Shown here piece by piece: positions 51,145 through 60,111 of a stretch of 64,000 bases of DNA. Below the pieces are notes generated by a model. It saw only the letters and a program-made list of their open reading frames with translations. It was not told the origin of the DNA and ran no database searches. Source of the stretch: an uncultured Hyphomicrobiales bacterium (GTDB lineage: Bacteria > Pseudomonadota > Alphaproteobacteria > Rhizobiales > Devosiaceae); the NCBI GenBank assembly GCA_903842455.1, contig CAIMLX010000094.1, positions 62,001-126,000 of the forward strand, given 5' to 3'. Each line of letters begins with the position of its first letter. Positions within the stretch are counted from its first letter, which is position 1. Made by a program: the position numbers and the translations under genes.

Positions 51145-52632
51145 ATGAATGACGTGATTGCCCGGATGCGATCCGAATGGTTCGGCAATGTCCGCGGCGA
51201 TGTGCTGGCGGGAACCGTTGTGGCGCTGGCGCTGATCCCCGAGGCCATCGCCTTTTCCATCATTGCCGGCGTCGATCCGCAGATCGGGCTCTACGCGTCA
51301 TTCTCCATCGCGGTGATCATTGCGTTCGTGGGTGGCCGGCCCGGCATGATTTCGGCCGCTACCGCGGCCACTGCGGTGCTGATGGTGACGCTGGTGAAGG
51401 ACCACGGCCTGCAATATCTCCTCGCAACGACGGTCCTGGCTGGGCTGCTGCAGATCGGCATGGGGCTGATGAAACTGGGCAGGCTCATGCAGTTCGTGTC
51501 GAAATCGGTGATGACCGGCTTCGTCAACGCGCTGGCGATCCTCATCTTCCTCGCGCAACTGCCCGAACTGATCAACGTCACCTGGCTGACCTACGTCATG
51601 GTCGCGGCGGGTCTTGCGATCATCTACCTGTTCCCGCGCCTCACCCGGGCGGTGCCTTCGCCGCTGGTCTGTATCGTCGTCCTGACCGCGCTGTCGATGC
51701 TGCTGGGCCTCGATGTCCGCACTGTCGGCGACATGGGCGAACTGCCGTCGACGCTGCCGATGTTCCTCATTCCGCAGATCCCGCTGAACTTCGAAACGCT
51801 CGCGATCATCTTCCCCTACGCCGCGGCGGTAGCGGTGGTCGGGCTGCTGGAATCGCTGATGACGGCGCAGATCGTCGATGATTTGACCGACACCAAGTCG
51901 GACAAGAACCAGGAATGCATCGGGCAGGGCATCGCCAATACGGCGACCGGCTTCATCGGCGGCATGGCCGGCTGCGCCATGATCGGCCAGTCGATCATCA
52001 ACGTGAAGTCGGGCGGCCGCGGGCGGCTCTCGACCTTCATCGCCGGGGCGCTGCTGCTGTTCCTCATCCTGGTGCTGGGCGATCTGGTGCGGCAGATTCC
52101 GATGCCCGCGCTGGTTGCCATCATGATCATGGTGTCGATCGGCACATTCTCGTGGGTGTCGCTGAAGAACCTCGTCACCCACCCGCGGTCATCCTCGGTG
52201 GTGATGGTCGCCACGGTGGTCACCGTGGTCTACACGCACAGCCTGGCCCTCGGCGTGCTGATCGGCGTGCTGCTCTCCGGCATCTTCTTTGCATGGAAGA
52301 TTTCGCAACTCTTTGCGGTGTCGTCGGTGCTGTCGGCGGACGGGCGTGAGCGCGTCTACACGGTGCGGGGGCAAATCTTCTTTGCCTCGGCCGACAAGTT
52401 CTCCAATGCCTTCGATTTCAAGGAAGCGCTGGAGCGGGTCACGATCGATGTCAGCGACGCCCATATCTGGGACATCTCGAGCGTGCAGGCCCTCGACATG
52501 GCGGTGCTGAAGTTCCGCCGCGAGGGCGCCGACGTGAAGATCATCGGCATGAACGAAGCCAGCGAGACCATCGTCGACAAGCTGGCCATCCACGACAAGC
52601 CCGGGGCGATGGATCGCCTGATGGGACACTGA
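51145..52632 (+). CDS. SulP family anion transporter with STAS domain
   Basis: A 495-residue inner-membrane transporter of the SLC26/SulP family, moving sulfate, bicarbonate or another anion. About ten to twelve membrane segments run from [20 protein letters not shown] to [21 protein letters not shown]-terminal STAS domain covers about residues 405-490 ([15 protein letters not shown], then [20 protein letters not shown]). The ion cannot be told from sequence. It is monocistronic with a 450-base leader. Confidence 0.88.
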   Translation: MNDVIARMRSEWFGNVRGDVLAGTVVALALIPEAIAFSIIAGVDPQIGLYASFSIAVIIAFVGGRPGMISAATAATAVLMVTLVKDHGLQYLLATTVLAGLLQIGMGLMKLGRLMQFVSKSVMTGFVNALAILIFLAQLPELINVTWLTYVMVAAGLAIIYLFPRLTRAVPSPLVCIVVLTALSMLLGLDVRTVGDMGELPSTLPMFLIPQIPLNFETLAIIFPYAAAVAVVGLLESLMTAQIVDDLTDTKSDKNQECIGQGIANTATGFIGGMAGCAMIGQSIINVKSGGRGRLSTFIAGALLLFLILVLGDLVRQIPMPALVAIMIMVSIGTFSWVSLKNLVTHPRSSSVVMVATVVTVVYTHSLALGVLIGVLLSGIFFAWKISQLFAVSSVLSADGRERVYTVRGQIFFASADKFSNAFDFKEALERVTIDVSDAHIWDISSVQALDMAVLKFRREGADVKIIGMNEASETIVDKLAIHDKPGAMDRLMGH

Positions 52633-52665
52633 GGGAGGATTGCCCCGCCGGTAATGCCGATACGG

Positions 52666-53235
52666 CTAGTTGCCGTCGCGGGCGATATCGCTGCCGGCCG
52701 GGGTCAGCACGAGGAGTTCACCGTCTGTGCCAGCGGTGACGCGCTGCAGCAGGCCGTGCCGGATGGCTTCGTTGACGGATTCGGGATCGACCGCCACGTC
52801 CTCGGCCTCGCCACCCTTCTGATCGAGCCAGATGAGAAGCGCCATGGCGTCCACCGAGAGACGCGAGCGTTGGGCTTTGGTCGATGCGGACTTGAACATG
52901 GTGGCGTAATCTGCGGCGACCAAGGTCGCCAGCTGTGCTCCGATTTCGGGTAGGCGGCGCTGCAGGGCAAGTTCGAGCAACAGGTGATCGATGGTCGCGC
53001 CCAGCTGGCGGGCCTCCTTTTCGATGCCCAGGTAGATGTAGTCGAGGCTGGTGCCCGTCTGCTCGGCGACCTGGATGCAGTAGGTCATCGGCATGATGTT
53101 CTTGACCCGCCACTGCACCAGGGCAGGCGGGGTGATGCCGAGGTAACGGGCAAGCGCGGCGTCGGTTTCCGTCGCGGTGAGCTGCTTTATTCGCGCGATG
53201 ATGTCGAAGCTCGACGGCTTGGTGAACTTGGGCAT
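52666..53235 (-). CDS. phage CI-repressor-like HTH protein
   Basis: A 189-residue regulator with an N-terminal phage CI-type helix-turn-helix: FDIIARIKQLTATETDAALA, then RYLGITPPALVQWRVKNIMP. No LexA-type protease domain follows; residues 70-189 are helical with a possible winged part near the C-terminus (GLLQRVTAGTDGELLVLTPA). It sits 259 bases before the GTA cluster and is divergent from it, so it may control the cluster. This role is inference from position only. Confidence 0.75.
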   Translation of the reverse strand: MPKFTKPSSFDIIARIKQLTATETDAALARYLGITPPALVQWRVKNIMPMTYCIQVAEQTGTSLDYIYLGIEKEARQLGATIDHLLLELALQRRLPEIGAQLATLVAADYATMFKSASTKAQRSRLSVDAMALLIWLDQKGGEAEDVAVDPESVNEAIRHGLLQRVTAGTDGELLVLTPAGSDIARDGN

Positions 53236-53493
53236 GGTGTGAGACGATCCTCACCTCCGATTTTCATGATGACAACGATACCCGGTATCAGCACTTAACG
53301 GCAGAGAAAAGACAAAGCCGCTGAATTACTTCTGCTATCTGAGTTAAGCGGTTAACGAGCTATCGCTCCTGATCCCGTCGTTTGCTCGACGGAAATGTGC
53401 AGCCTTCATCGTAACCATCTGATCTGGCTGCGGTTTCAAACAAAGCGATATCCGACTTATTCTCGCGTGACGGGGATCGGGTAGGTTTGGGGC

Positions 53494-53952
53494 ATGGTCG
53501 AAGAAGTGGGTGACGAGGGCGGGGAACTCGATGAGGTGGCGCGTTGGGTGCGCATTCGCGCCGACTATGATGATGGCATGCTGCTGGCCGAGATCCTGGT
53601 AAAGCACGGCATCTCGTCGTCGCAGCTGAGCGCCCGCATCAACAAGGAAGTCTGGCCGCGGCGCAATCGCAGCCGCGTCGTCGACCGGCCGATGATCATC
53701 ACCCGGATGTTCCGGGTGCTTGAGCGTCAGGTGGTGGACCTTGAACTGGAGATGGTGGACATGGCGCGAGGCGGGACACGCTCGGGCGACAAGGAAGTCG
53801 TGCTGCTGGGCAAGCTGGCAAGCACGCTGGGCAAGCTGATGGCGTTCGATGCCCTGGCAGGCGCGGGTCGCCGTACCAAGGCAAGAACCCGGCAGATGAC
53901 CGACGTTCATCACAAGCTGATCGAGCGCATCGAGCAGTTGAAGCGTGCCTAG
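53494..53952 (+). CDS. GTA small terminase (gp1-like)
   Basis: A 152-residue protein directly upstream of the large terminase, in the position and size class of GTA gp1/TerS. Helical stretches ADYDDGMLLAEILVKHGISS near the start and LERQVVDLELEMVDMARGGT in the middle resemble DNA-recognition and oligomerisation helices. TerS proteins of GTAs lack pac-site specificity and package random host DNA. It overlaps the large terminase by eight bases (GTG start inside its end). Confidence 0.72.
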   Translation: MVEEVGDEGGELDEVARWVRIRADYDDGMLLAEILVKHGISSSQLSARINKEVWPRRNRSRVVDRPMIITRMFRVLERQVVDLELEMVDMARGGTRSGDKEVVLLGKLASTLGKLMAFDALAGAGRRTKARTRQMTDVHHKLIERIEQLKRA

Positions 53953-55190
53953 CGAGGAAGCGGAGTGGGTTGTCCAGCTCGACGAGGACAAGGCATCCGA
54001 CACATTCTACGACTGGGAAAACTGGGTTCATGACCAGCAGAGGCCCCCCGACGGAGAATGGACGACCTGGGTGCTACTGGGTGGTCGCGGTGCCGGCAAG
54101 ACGATGGCCGGTGCTCAGTGGGTTCGAGGTCTGGCCATGGCGGGTGTGACGCCGATTGCGCTGGTCAGCCAGAGCATGATCGAGGGCATCGAGGTGATGG
54201 TGCGGGGGCCATCCGGCGTGCTGGCAGTCCACCCGCCCGAGGACCGGCCGGTGCTCACTGGCCACGCCCTGCACTGGATGAATGGCGTCGAGGCAATGGT
54301 GCTGGGCGCCTCCGATCCGGAGCGGTTTCGTGGGCCGCAGTTCGCTGCCGCCTGGTGCGATGAGCTCGGGAAATGGAGCAATGCCGAGGCGGCCTGGGAC
54401 ATGCTGCAGTTCGGGCTACGGCTCGGCGATCGGCCGCGACAACTGGTGACCACGACGCCGCGGCCGACCAAGCTGCTGAAACGGCTGCTGGCCGAGCCGG
54501 GCACCAAGTCCACGAGAATGCCGACCAAGGTGAACTGGAAGCACCTTGCGCCGCGGTTTCTGGGCGAGGTGGTGGGGCGATACCAGCATTCCGTGCTGGG
54601 GCGGCAGGAGCTCGAGGGGGAGCTGATCGAGGATTTGCCCGATGCGCTGTGGAGCCGGGGCATGTTTCGGCGCGACGAGGGCACTGGTCGCGAGCGCACT
54701 GTGGTGGCGGTCGATCCGCCGGTGACCGGGCACAAGCGTTCCGATCGCTGCGGCATCGTGGTGGCGGCGCGGCGTGGGGATGAGGCGGTGGTGCTGGCGG
54801 ACCTGAGTTTCGGACCGGCGCATCCCGATGCCTGGGCACGGCGGGCGGTGGCGGCGTTCCACGAGTTCGAAGCGGACTGCATCGTCGCCGAGACCAACCA
54901 GGGCGGCGACATGGTGCGGGCGGTGATTGCGCAGGTGGATCGCGAGGTGCCGGTGCGCGAGGTGCGGGCGCGGCAGGGCAAGTGGGTGCGGGCCGAACCG
55001 GTGGCGGCGCTCTACGCCAGCGGGCGGGTGGCGCATGCTGCGGGGCTGACGGCGCTCGAGGACGAAATGTGCGCCTTTGGCGCGGACGGGCTCAGCGAGG
55101 GGCACTCGCCCGACCGGGGGCGATGCGCTGGTGTGGGCGCTGACGGAGCTGATGCTGAAGCGGGGAGAGCCGCGGGTGCGCAGCGTGTAG
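53945..55190 (+). pseudogene. GTA large terminase (gp2-like), frameshifted near the C-terminus
   Basis: A ~415-residue large terminase that packages DNA into GTA heads. The ATPase part has Walker A GGRGAGKTMAG near residue 45 and Walker B WCDELGKW near residue 139; the nuclease part begins VVAVDPPVTGHKRSDRCG near residue 257. Family members end HSPDRxDALVWALT. Here the frame breaks after HSPDRG: a run of five G at 55116-55120 holds one base too many. Dropping one restores GDALVWALTELMLKRGEPRV and a TAG at 55188-55190. As written, translation runs on in a wrong frame across the portal gene, losing the last catalytic aspartate region. A sequencing error is possible. Confidence 0.82.
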
Positions 55191-55217
55191 GACGCGGTGC
55201 CAACAACACCCCCGACG

Positions 55218-55297
55218 TGTCATCCCTGCGAAAGCAGGGACCCACGTCATCAGCTGCGCCGATATCGAGTTGGGTCCCTGCTTTCGCAGGGATGACA
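55218..55297. repeat. intergenic palindromic repeat, family A copy 3 (variant)
   Basis: TGTCATCCCTGCGAAAGCAG at the left pairs with CTGCTTTCGCAGGGATGACA at the right, with inner GGGACCC/GGGTCCC. The outer TGTCATCC/GGATGACA matches the repeats at 4004 and 6998. It lies between terminase and portal genes. Confidence 0.75.
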
Positions 55298-55355
55298 GCG
55301 TTGAGGAGCGGGGACCATCAGTGGCCCGCCCGCTGGCAAGTTCTTGGAGATTTCG

Positions 55356-56504
55356 ATGCCCAACTGGTTCACCCGTCTGACTGGCGGGGTGGCGGCGCCT
55401 GCGGAACGCAAGGCGATGCAGAGTTTTGTGTCGATGGCGGCACTGGGGGAGGCGAGCTGGAGCCGGCGGGGGTTTGTGAGCCTGGCCGGGGCGGGGTTCA
55501 TGAAGAACCCGGTGGTGTATCGCTGCGTGCGCATGGTGGCGGAGGCCGCGACCCGCGTGCCGCTGGTGGTGGAGGAGGGCGGGCGGAAGCTCGCCGAGCA
55601 TCCGCTGTCGGCGCTGCTGGCGCGGCCGAACCCGCGGATCGGCGGGGCGGAGCTGCTGGAGCAGGTTTATGCCTACCTGCTGACGGCGGGGAACGCCTAT
55701 CTCGAGGCGGTGTCGCTCGATGGCGAGGTGAAGGCGATTTACGCCCTGCGGCCGGATCGGGTGCGGGTGGCGCTGGGGCGCGACGGGCATCCGGTGGGCT
55801 ATGGGTATACGGCGGGCGGGCGGACGCGGCAGTTGAGCCTCGAGGCGCGGCCGGTGGCGGACGTGCTGCACCTGGGGCTGTTCCATCCGCTCGACGATCA
55901 CTACGGCATGGCGCCGCTCGAGGCGGCGGCGCAGAGCCTCGATATCCACAACGCTGCCGCGGACTGGAACAAGGCGCTGCTCGACAATGCGGCGCGGCCG
56001 AGCGGGGCGCTGATCTACACGGCAGATACCGGGCTGACCGAGGCGCAGTTTTCGCGGCTGAAGGGCGAGCTCGAGGCGAATTTTCAGGGCGCCAGCAATG
56101 CCGGCCGGCCGCTGGTGCTGGAGGGCGGGCTGGACTGGAAACCGATGGCGCTGTCTCCGGCGGAACTGGATTTCGTGGAGCTGAAGAACGCGGCGGCGCG
56201 GGAGATCGCGCTGGCCTTCGGCGTGCCGCCGCAGCTGCTGGGGATACCGGGCGACAACACCTACACCAACTACGCCGAGGCCAACCGGGCGTTCTGGCGG
56301 AGCACGGTGATCCCGCTGGTGATGCGGGTGGCGGATGATTTGAGCTTCTGGCTGGGGGCCGGGTTCGGCGGGGTGAAGCTCGTGGCCGATGTCGATGGCG
56401 TCGAGGCGCTGGCCGAGGATCGCGCGGCGCTGTGGGCGCGCGTGGGTGGCGCCGAGTTTTTGTCTGACGCGGAGAAGCGGGGGATGCTGGGGGTTGGGAC
56501 GTAG
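55356..56504 (+). CDS. GTA portal protein (gp3-like, HK97 family)
   Basis: A 382-residue HK97-type phage portal protein, the dodecameric channel at the head vertex. Typical segments are NPVVYRCVRMVAEAATRVPL near residue 51, AYLLTAGNAYLEAV near residue 107, and IALAFGVPPQLLGIPGDNTY near residue 287. ATG 55356 has GGAGA eight bases upstream and is preferred over a TTG 12 bases before. It should contact the terminase during packaging. The next genes, at 56509 and 56871, are not standard GTA genes. Confidence 0.9.
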   Translation: MPNWFTRLTGGVAAPAERKAMQSFVSMAALGEASWSRRGFVSLAGAGFMKNPVVYRCVRMVAEAATRVPLVVEEGGRKLAEHPLSALLARPNPRIGGAELLEQVYAYLLTAGNAYLEAVSLDGEVKAIYALRPDRVRVALGRDGHPVGYGYTAGGRTRQLSLEARPVADVLHLGLFHPLDDHYGMAPLEAAAQSLDIHNAAADWNKALLDNAARPSGALIYTADTGLTEAQFSRLKGELEANFQGASNAGRPLVLEGGLDWKPMALSPAELDFVELKNAAAREIALAFGVPPQLLGIPGDNTYTNYAEANRAFWRSTVIPLVMRVADDLSFWLGAGFGGVKLVADVDGVEALAEDRAALWARVGGAEFLSDAEKRGMLGVGT

Positions 56505-56508
56505 AGCG

Positions 56509-56871
56509 ATGGTGATGATGTCCAACGCGCGCGCCTTGCTTGTCGTTGTTCGGTTGGCCACGCTCGAACTGAAGCTCGGAACGTTGCTTCGCTCGCTTGA
56601 GCGACGCTACAACGCTGACCAGCCACGTGTACCAGCAGGGAGCCCGAAGGGTGGACAGTGGACATCTATCGGCGGTTCACGGGGCGCAGTACGGATAAGA
56701 GCAGCGCTTGCGGCGAAGCTGCTGACTCAGCGGGTTGGGGTAGGTGATGACAGAATGATCAGGCACTGCATCTACCACGACTATTTCGGCAGGCAGTTCG
56801 GACAGGAGCAGGATGCCGCCAAGGTCTGCCCGCCAACGCTTACGGTTCCACCATACTATGGTCCGCTCTGA
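56509..56871 (+). CDS. unknown protein with PAGSPxGGQW motif, in GTA cluster
   Basis: A 120-residue protein. The N-terminal half is hydrophobic/helical (ARALLVVVRLATLELKLGTL), then RRYNADQPRVPAGSPKGGQW, a motif often seen in phage/GTA-linked proteins ahead of variable C-terminal domains. The C-terminal part has HCIYHDYFGRQFGQEQDAAK and two cysteines. It begins five bases after the portal stop and its TGA overlaps the next ATG (TGATG). It is absent from the standard RcGTA gene order. Could be a cargo or effector; function unknown. Confidence 0.55.
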   Translation: MVMMSNARALLVVVRLATLELKLGTLLRSLERRYNADQPRVPAGSPKGGQWTSIGGSRGAVRIRAALAAKLLTQRVGVGDDRMIRHCIYHDYFGRQFGQEQDAAKVCPPTLTVPPYYGPL

Positions 56872-57209
56872 TGCGCCTCATTACGAATATTGCGGCCAGG
56901 GACCACGCCTTGCAGGCACTTCACCAGCAGCGGGACAAATTCAAGCCGCGTTTGGTTGGCGAAGTGTTTGCGCTGTTCTACAGCCCCAGTTTCATCAACC
57001 AGGACGGAACAACGGTCGCGGGGTTTTTCCCCGGATACATGGTTGGGTCTCAGTCCCCGGTCGGGCTCGGTGACCACTGGGCAATGGCTCGGCTTCCAGA
57101 TGGGTTGGAATTCCTGTTCATGCCGAAGTTTGTCCCCGACCACAGAACGGTCCTGATCGACCTGGCAAGCAACGTGTTCGTCATTTTTTCGATACGGCAG
57201 GCCGTTTGA
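56871..57209 (+). CDS. unknown coupled protein in GTA cluster
   Basis: A 112-residue protein that begins on the stop of the preceding gene. It reads RDHALQALHQQRDKFKPRLV, then EVFALFYSPSFINQDGTTVA and DHWAMARLPDGLEFLFMPKF. It looks like a compact alpha/beta fold, with base composition lower in GC than the flanking GTA genes. The tight coupling to the gene at 56509 suggests a two-protein unit, for example effector and immunity or chaperone. No family recognised. Confidence 0.55.
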   Translation: MRLITNIAARDHALQALHQQRDKFKPRLVGEVFALFYSPSFINQDGTTVAGFFPGYMVGSQSPVGLGDHWAMARLPDGLEFLFMPKFVPDHRTVLIDLASNVFVIFSIRQAV

Positions 57210-57271
57210 ATCGGAGCCCCGGCTTCTGAGGAGAAGGACAAGCCGGGCCACCCATACATGCGGAGACCATC

Positions 57272-57460
57272 ATGGACGAGCTCACGAAATCGGTCGTGAC
57301 GCGCGGGGACCTTGCGCATCTGGCGCTGTTCCTCTGGGCGAGCGGGGCGACCGGGTTGGTGGTGTGGAGCCTCAGGGAACTGGTGGCGGCCAATCGGCGG
57401 TTCGATGATTTCGTCAAGGAAATCACGCAGCTCAATCAACTGTTTCGGCGGGAGAAGTGA
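57272..57460 (+). CDS. small membrane-segment protein at GTA g3.5 position
   Basis: A 62-residue protein with one hydrophobic stretch (LAHLALFLWASGATGLVVWS) and a charged helical tail (RFDDFVKEITQLNQLFRREK). Small genes occupy this place (g3.5) between portal and protease in GTA clusters, but I see no firm homology. GGAG-type purines precede ATG 57272. Confidence 0.6.
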   Translation: MDELTKSVVTRGDLAHLALFLWASGATGLVVWSLRELVAANRRFDDFVKEITQLNQLFRREK

Positions 57461-57462
57461 TC

Positions 57463-57588
57463 TTGGGGAGCAAGAAGGGGTCTGACCATAGTCAGCAGGT
57501 GTTCCGGCAGTTTGCCTGGAACCTGGCGGGGACGCTGGCGAAGCCGGCGGGGCAGGCGCAGAAGCCGCGCCCGGCGGTGAAGCGCTGA
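57463..57588 (+). CDS. very small basic protein coupled to prohead protease
   Basis: A 41-residue reading from TTG 57463: (M)GSKKGSDHSQQVFRQFAWN, then LAGTLAKPAGQAQKPRPAVK. GGAGAAG lies six bases upstream and its TGA overlaps the protease ATG (TGATG). The coupling and ribosome site make it likely translated. Function unknown; it may only deliver ribosomes to the protease start. Confidence 0.45.
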   Translation: MGSKKGSDHSQQVFRQFAWNLAGTLAKPAGQAQKPRPAVKR

Positions 57589-58073
57589 TGGGGACGATAC
57601 CGATCGACGCCGATGGGCGGTTCGCCGGCTATGCGAGCGCCTTCGGGCGGCTGGATGACGCGGGCGACATCGTGATGCCGGGGGCGTTCGGCAAATCGCT
57701 GGCACGGCGCGGGGCGAACACGCTCCGGATGCTGTTCCAGCATGATGCCAAGGAGCCCATCGGCAACTGGGAAGTGGCCCGCGAGGACGGTTACGGCCTG
57801 TGGGTCGAGGGGCGGCTGGTGCCGGGGGTGCCGCGGGCCGATGCGCTGCGGGCGCTGATCGAGCGCAGGGCGATCGACGGGCTATCGATTGGCTTTCGCA
57901 CGGTGCGGGCGACCCGTGATGCGGGGACCGGGCACCGGCGGCTCTGGGCGGTGGAGCTGTGGGAGATCTCCGTCGTGACGTTTCCGATGCTGGCTGAAGC
58001 CAGGATCGCGGCTGCGGCGCCGGAGCCGCTGAACCGGTCGCTGGCGGCGGCCATTTCGCTTCTGAAGCACTAA
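57588..58073 (+). CDS. HK97 family prohead protease (GTA gp4-like)
   Basis: A 161-residue serine protease that matures the capsid. Family motifs are visible: GRFAGYASAFGRLDDAGDIV near the start, the catalytic histidine in MLFQHDAKEPIG near residue 52, and the serine in DGLSIGFRTV near residue 103. It precedes the capsid gene by ten bases, the standard order. It is expected to cleave the N-terminal scaffold part of the major capsid protein. Confidence 0.9.
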   Translation: MGTIPIDADGRFAGYASAFGRLDDAGDIVMPGAFGKSLARRGANTLRMLFQHDAKEPIGNWEVAREDGYGLWVEGRLVPGVPRADALRALIERRAIDGLSIGFRTVRATRDAGTGHRRLWAVELWEISVVTFPMLAEARIAAAAPEPLNRSLAAAISLLKH

Positions 58074-58083
58074 AGGAAAATCG

Positions 58084-59316
58084 ATGACCGATACTGTGAC
58101 CGACCGCCTTGAAAACAAGGCGGCAGCGGGCGTTGGCGCGCGCGATACGGAAGGCATGTTCGCCGAGTTCATGGGGGCGTTCGAGGAGTTCAAGCGCACC
58201 AATGACGGGCGCCTCGCCGAACTGGAGCGTCGCGGCTCGGCCGATGCGCTGACCGAGGAGAAGCTGGGGCGGCTGAATACCGCGCTCGACGGCGCCAAGG
58301 CGGCGATGGACCGCGTGGCGCTGGAGCGTTCGCGTCCGGCGCTCGAGGCGGGGCGTCCCGAGGCCGGCGACGAGTACAAGGAGGCGTTCTCGGCCTATGT
58401 GAAGCGCGGCGAGGAGAAGGCGCTGTCGATCGGCTCGAACCCCGATGGCGGCTACCTGGTGCCGAGTGAGACGGAGAGCGAGATCACGCGGCGGCTGACG
58501 GCGGTGTCGCCGATCCGCGCGATTGCGTCGGTGCGGGCGGTGTCGTCGAGCGTCTACAAGAAGCCGGTGTCGCTGACCGGGCCGGCGACGGGCTGGGTGG
58601 CGGAGACCGGGGCGCGGACCGAGACCGGTTCGCCGACCATCGATGCGCTCGATTTCCCGACGGCCGAGCTTTACGCCATGCCGGCGGCAACGGCGGCGTT
58701 TCTCGATGACGCGGCGGTGGATGTCGGCGCCTGGCTGGCCGAGGAGGTGAACGCCGCGTTTGCCGAGCAGGAGACGGCGGCGTTCGTCAACGGCAACGGC
58801 ACCAACAAGCCCAAGGGCTTCCTGCAGGAAACGCAGGTGGCCGAGGGCAGCTGGATCTGGGACCGCATCGGGTACCTCGCCACCGGGGTGAGTGGTGCCT
58901 GGCCCACCGATGACCCGTCCGACAAGCTGATCGACCTCGTCTACACGCTGAAGGCCGGCTACCGGCAGAACGCCAGCTGGGTGATGAACCGCAAGACCCA
59001 GGGCGCGGTCCGCAAGTTCAAGGATGCCGACGGCAACTACCTGTGGCAGCCGGGCGTGGCGGCCGGGGCCAAGGCGACGCTGCTCGGCTTCGAACTGGTG
59101 GAGGCCGAGGACATGCCGGATATCGCGGCTGCCGCGACGCCGGTGGCGTTCGGCGATTTCCGCCGCGGCTATCTGGTGGTGGATCGCACCGGGGTGAACG
59201 TGCTGCGCGACCCCTATACGGCCAAGCCCTACGTGCTGTTCTACACGACCAAACGCGTGGGCGGCGGCGTGCAGGATTTCGACGCGATCAAGCTGCTGAA
59301 GTTCTCGGCGTCGTAA
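58084..59316 (+). CDS. HK97-fold major capsid protein (GTA gp5-like)
   Basis: A 410-residue HK97-type capsid protein. The first ~115 residues form a coiled-coil delta domain (FAEFMGAFEEFKRTNDGRLA) likely removed by the protease. The core begins near ALSIGSNPDGGYLVPSETES; other family pieces are PATGWVAETGARTETGSPTI, NGNGTNKPKGFL, SWVMNRKTQGAVRKFKDADG and FGDFRRGYLVVDRTGVNVL. It shows strong likeness to GTA capsids of alphaproteobacteria. Confidence 0.93.
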   Translation: MTDTVTDRLENKAAAGVGARDTEGMFAEFMGAFEEFKRTNDGRLAELERRGSADALTEEKLGRLNTALDGAKAAMDRVALERSRPALEAGRPEAGDEYKEAFSAYVKRGEEKALSIGSNPDGGYLVPSETESEITRRLTAVSPIRAIASVRAVSSSVYKKPVSLTGPATGWVAETGARTETGSPTIDALDFPTAELYAMPAATAAFLDDAAVDVGAWLAEEVNAAFAEQETAAFVNGNGTNKPKGFLQETQVAEGSWIWDRIGYLATGVSGAWPTDDPSDKLIDLVYTLKAGYRQNASWVMNRKTQGAVRKFKDADGNYLWQPGVAAGAKATLLGFELVEAEDMPDIAAAATPVAFGDFRRGYLVVDRTGVNVLRDPYTAKPYVLFYTTKRVGGGVQDFDAIKLLKFSAS

Positions 59317-59334
59317 GCCGAGGGTTCGGCTCCA

Positions 59335-59498
59335 TCGCCTTCTCCCCCTGTGGGAGAAGGTGCCCGAAGGGCGGATGAGGGGTGGGTAACGCCGCGCTGC
59401 CGCCTATCGCTCCGCTCCTGGCGCGCATCGCACGCGATGCGTGACCCCTCATCCGGCGCTTCGCGCCACCTTCTCCCACAAGGGGAGAAGGGGAGGGG
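59335..59498. repeat. family B palindromic repeat after capsid gene
   Basis: CCTTCTCCCCCTGTGGGAGA and GGGCGGATGAGGGGTGGG at the left pair with CCCCTCATCC and CACCTTCTCCCACAAGGGGA at the right. The arms enclose about 60 bases. It fills the spacer between capsid and connector genes. Confidence 0.75.
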
Positions 59499-59535
59499 CG
59501 GCATCGCGCCGGCTTCATTTCCAAGGACATTTCCG

Positions 59536-60111
59536 ATGATTTCCTACCTTCTCGCGGGACCCGCGGAGGAGCCGGTTTCGCTTGCCGAGGCCAAGGCGTT
59601 CCTGCGGCTCGATGCGGACGATGATGACGGGCTGGTTCTGACGCTGGTGTCGGCGGCGCGGTTGCATGTCGAGAGCATCACCGGGCGGGCGCTGGTGACC
59701 CAGAGCTGGCGGCTGGTGCTCGATGCCTGGCCGGCGGACGGGGTGGTGGCGCTGCCGGTGTCGCCGCTGGTGAGCCTGACCTCGATCACGGCGTTCGACG
59801 AGCAGGGCGACGACCACCTGGTGCCGCTGGCGCAGTTCGAGGCGCCGACGGCGGTGACGCCGGCGCGGCTGATCCTGCCGCGGACGGTGGATGGCATGCC
59901 GGTGCTGCGCGAGCGGTTCGGCATCGAGATCGACTATGTCGCGGGGTTCGGCGCGGCGATCGACGTGCCGTCCGACCTGAAGCGCGGCGTGCTGGCGCTG
60001 GTGGCGCACTGGTTCGAGCACCGCGACGCCGTGATGGTAGCGGGTTCGGGCGCGGTGATCCCGCCGGGGTTCGGGCAGATGCTATCGCCATACCGGCAGG
60101 TGCGGCTGTGA
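59536..60111 (+). CDS. GTA head-tail connector (gp6-like)
   Basis: A 191-residue head-tail connector of the phage gp6/GTA gp6 type. It opens AEEPVSLAEAKAFLRLDADD, followed by LTLVSAARLHVESITGRAL and a conserved RERFGIEIDYVAGFG near residue 130. ATG 59536 has AAGGA ten bases upstream; longer readings are repeat sequence. Its end overlaps the next gene (GTGA). It forms the adaptor ring under the portal. Confidence 0.85.
   Translation: MISYLLAGPAEEPVSLAEAKAFLRLDADDDDGLVLTLVSAARLHVESITGRALVTQSWRLVLDAWPADGVVALPVSPLVSLTSITAFDEQGDDHLVPLAQFEAPTAVTPARLILPRTVDGMPVLRERFGIEIDYVAGFGAAIDVPSDLKRGVLALVAHWFEHRDAVMVAGSGAVIPPGFGQMLSPYRQVRL

Noticed and set aside
53240-53493. Possible phage attachment site beside the GTA cluster
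   Set aside because: No tRNA or matching direct repeat is visible, and the gene order is that of a GTA rather than an integrated phage.
55121-56338. Continuation of the terminase frame to a 797-residue 'fusion' across the portal gene
   Set aside because: After the G-run the residues are Gly/Ala/Arg-rich and unlike any protein, while the portal is intact in another frame. A frameshift in the terminase explains it better.
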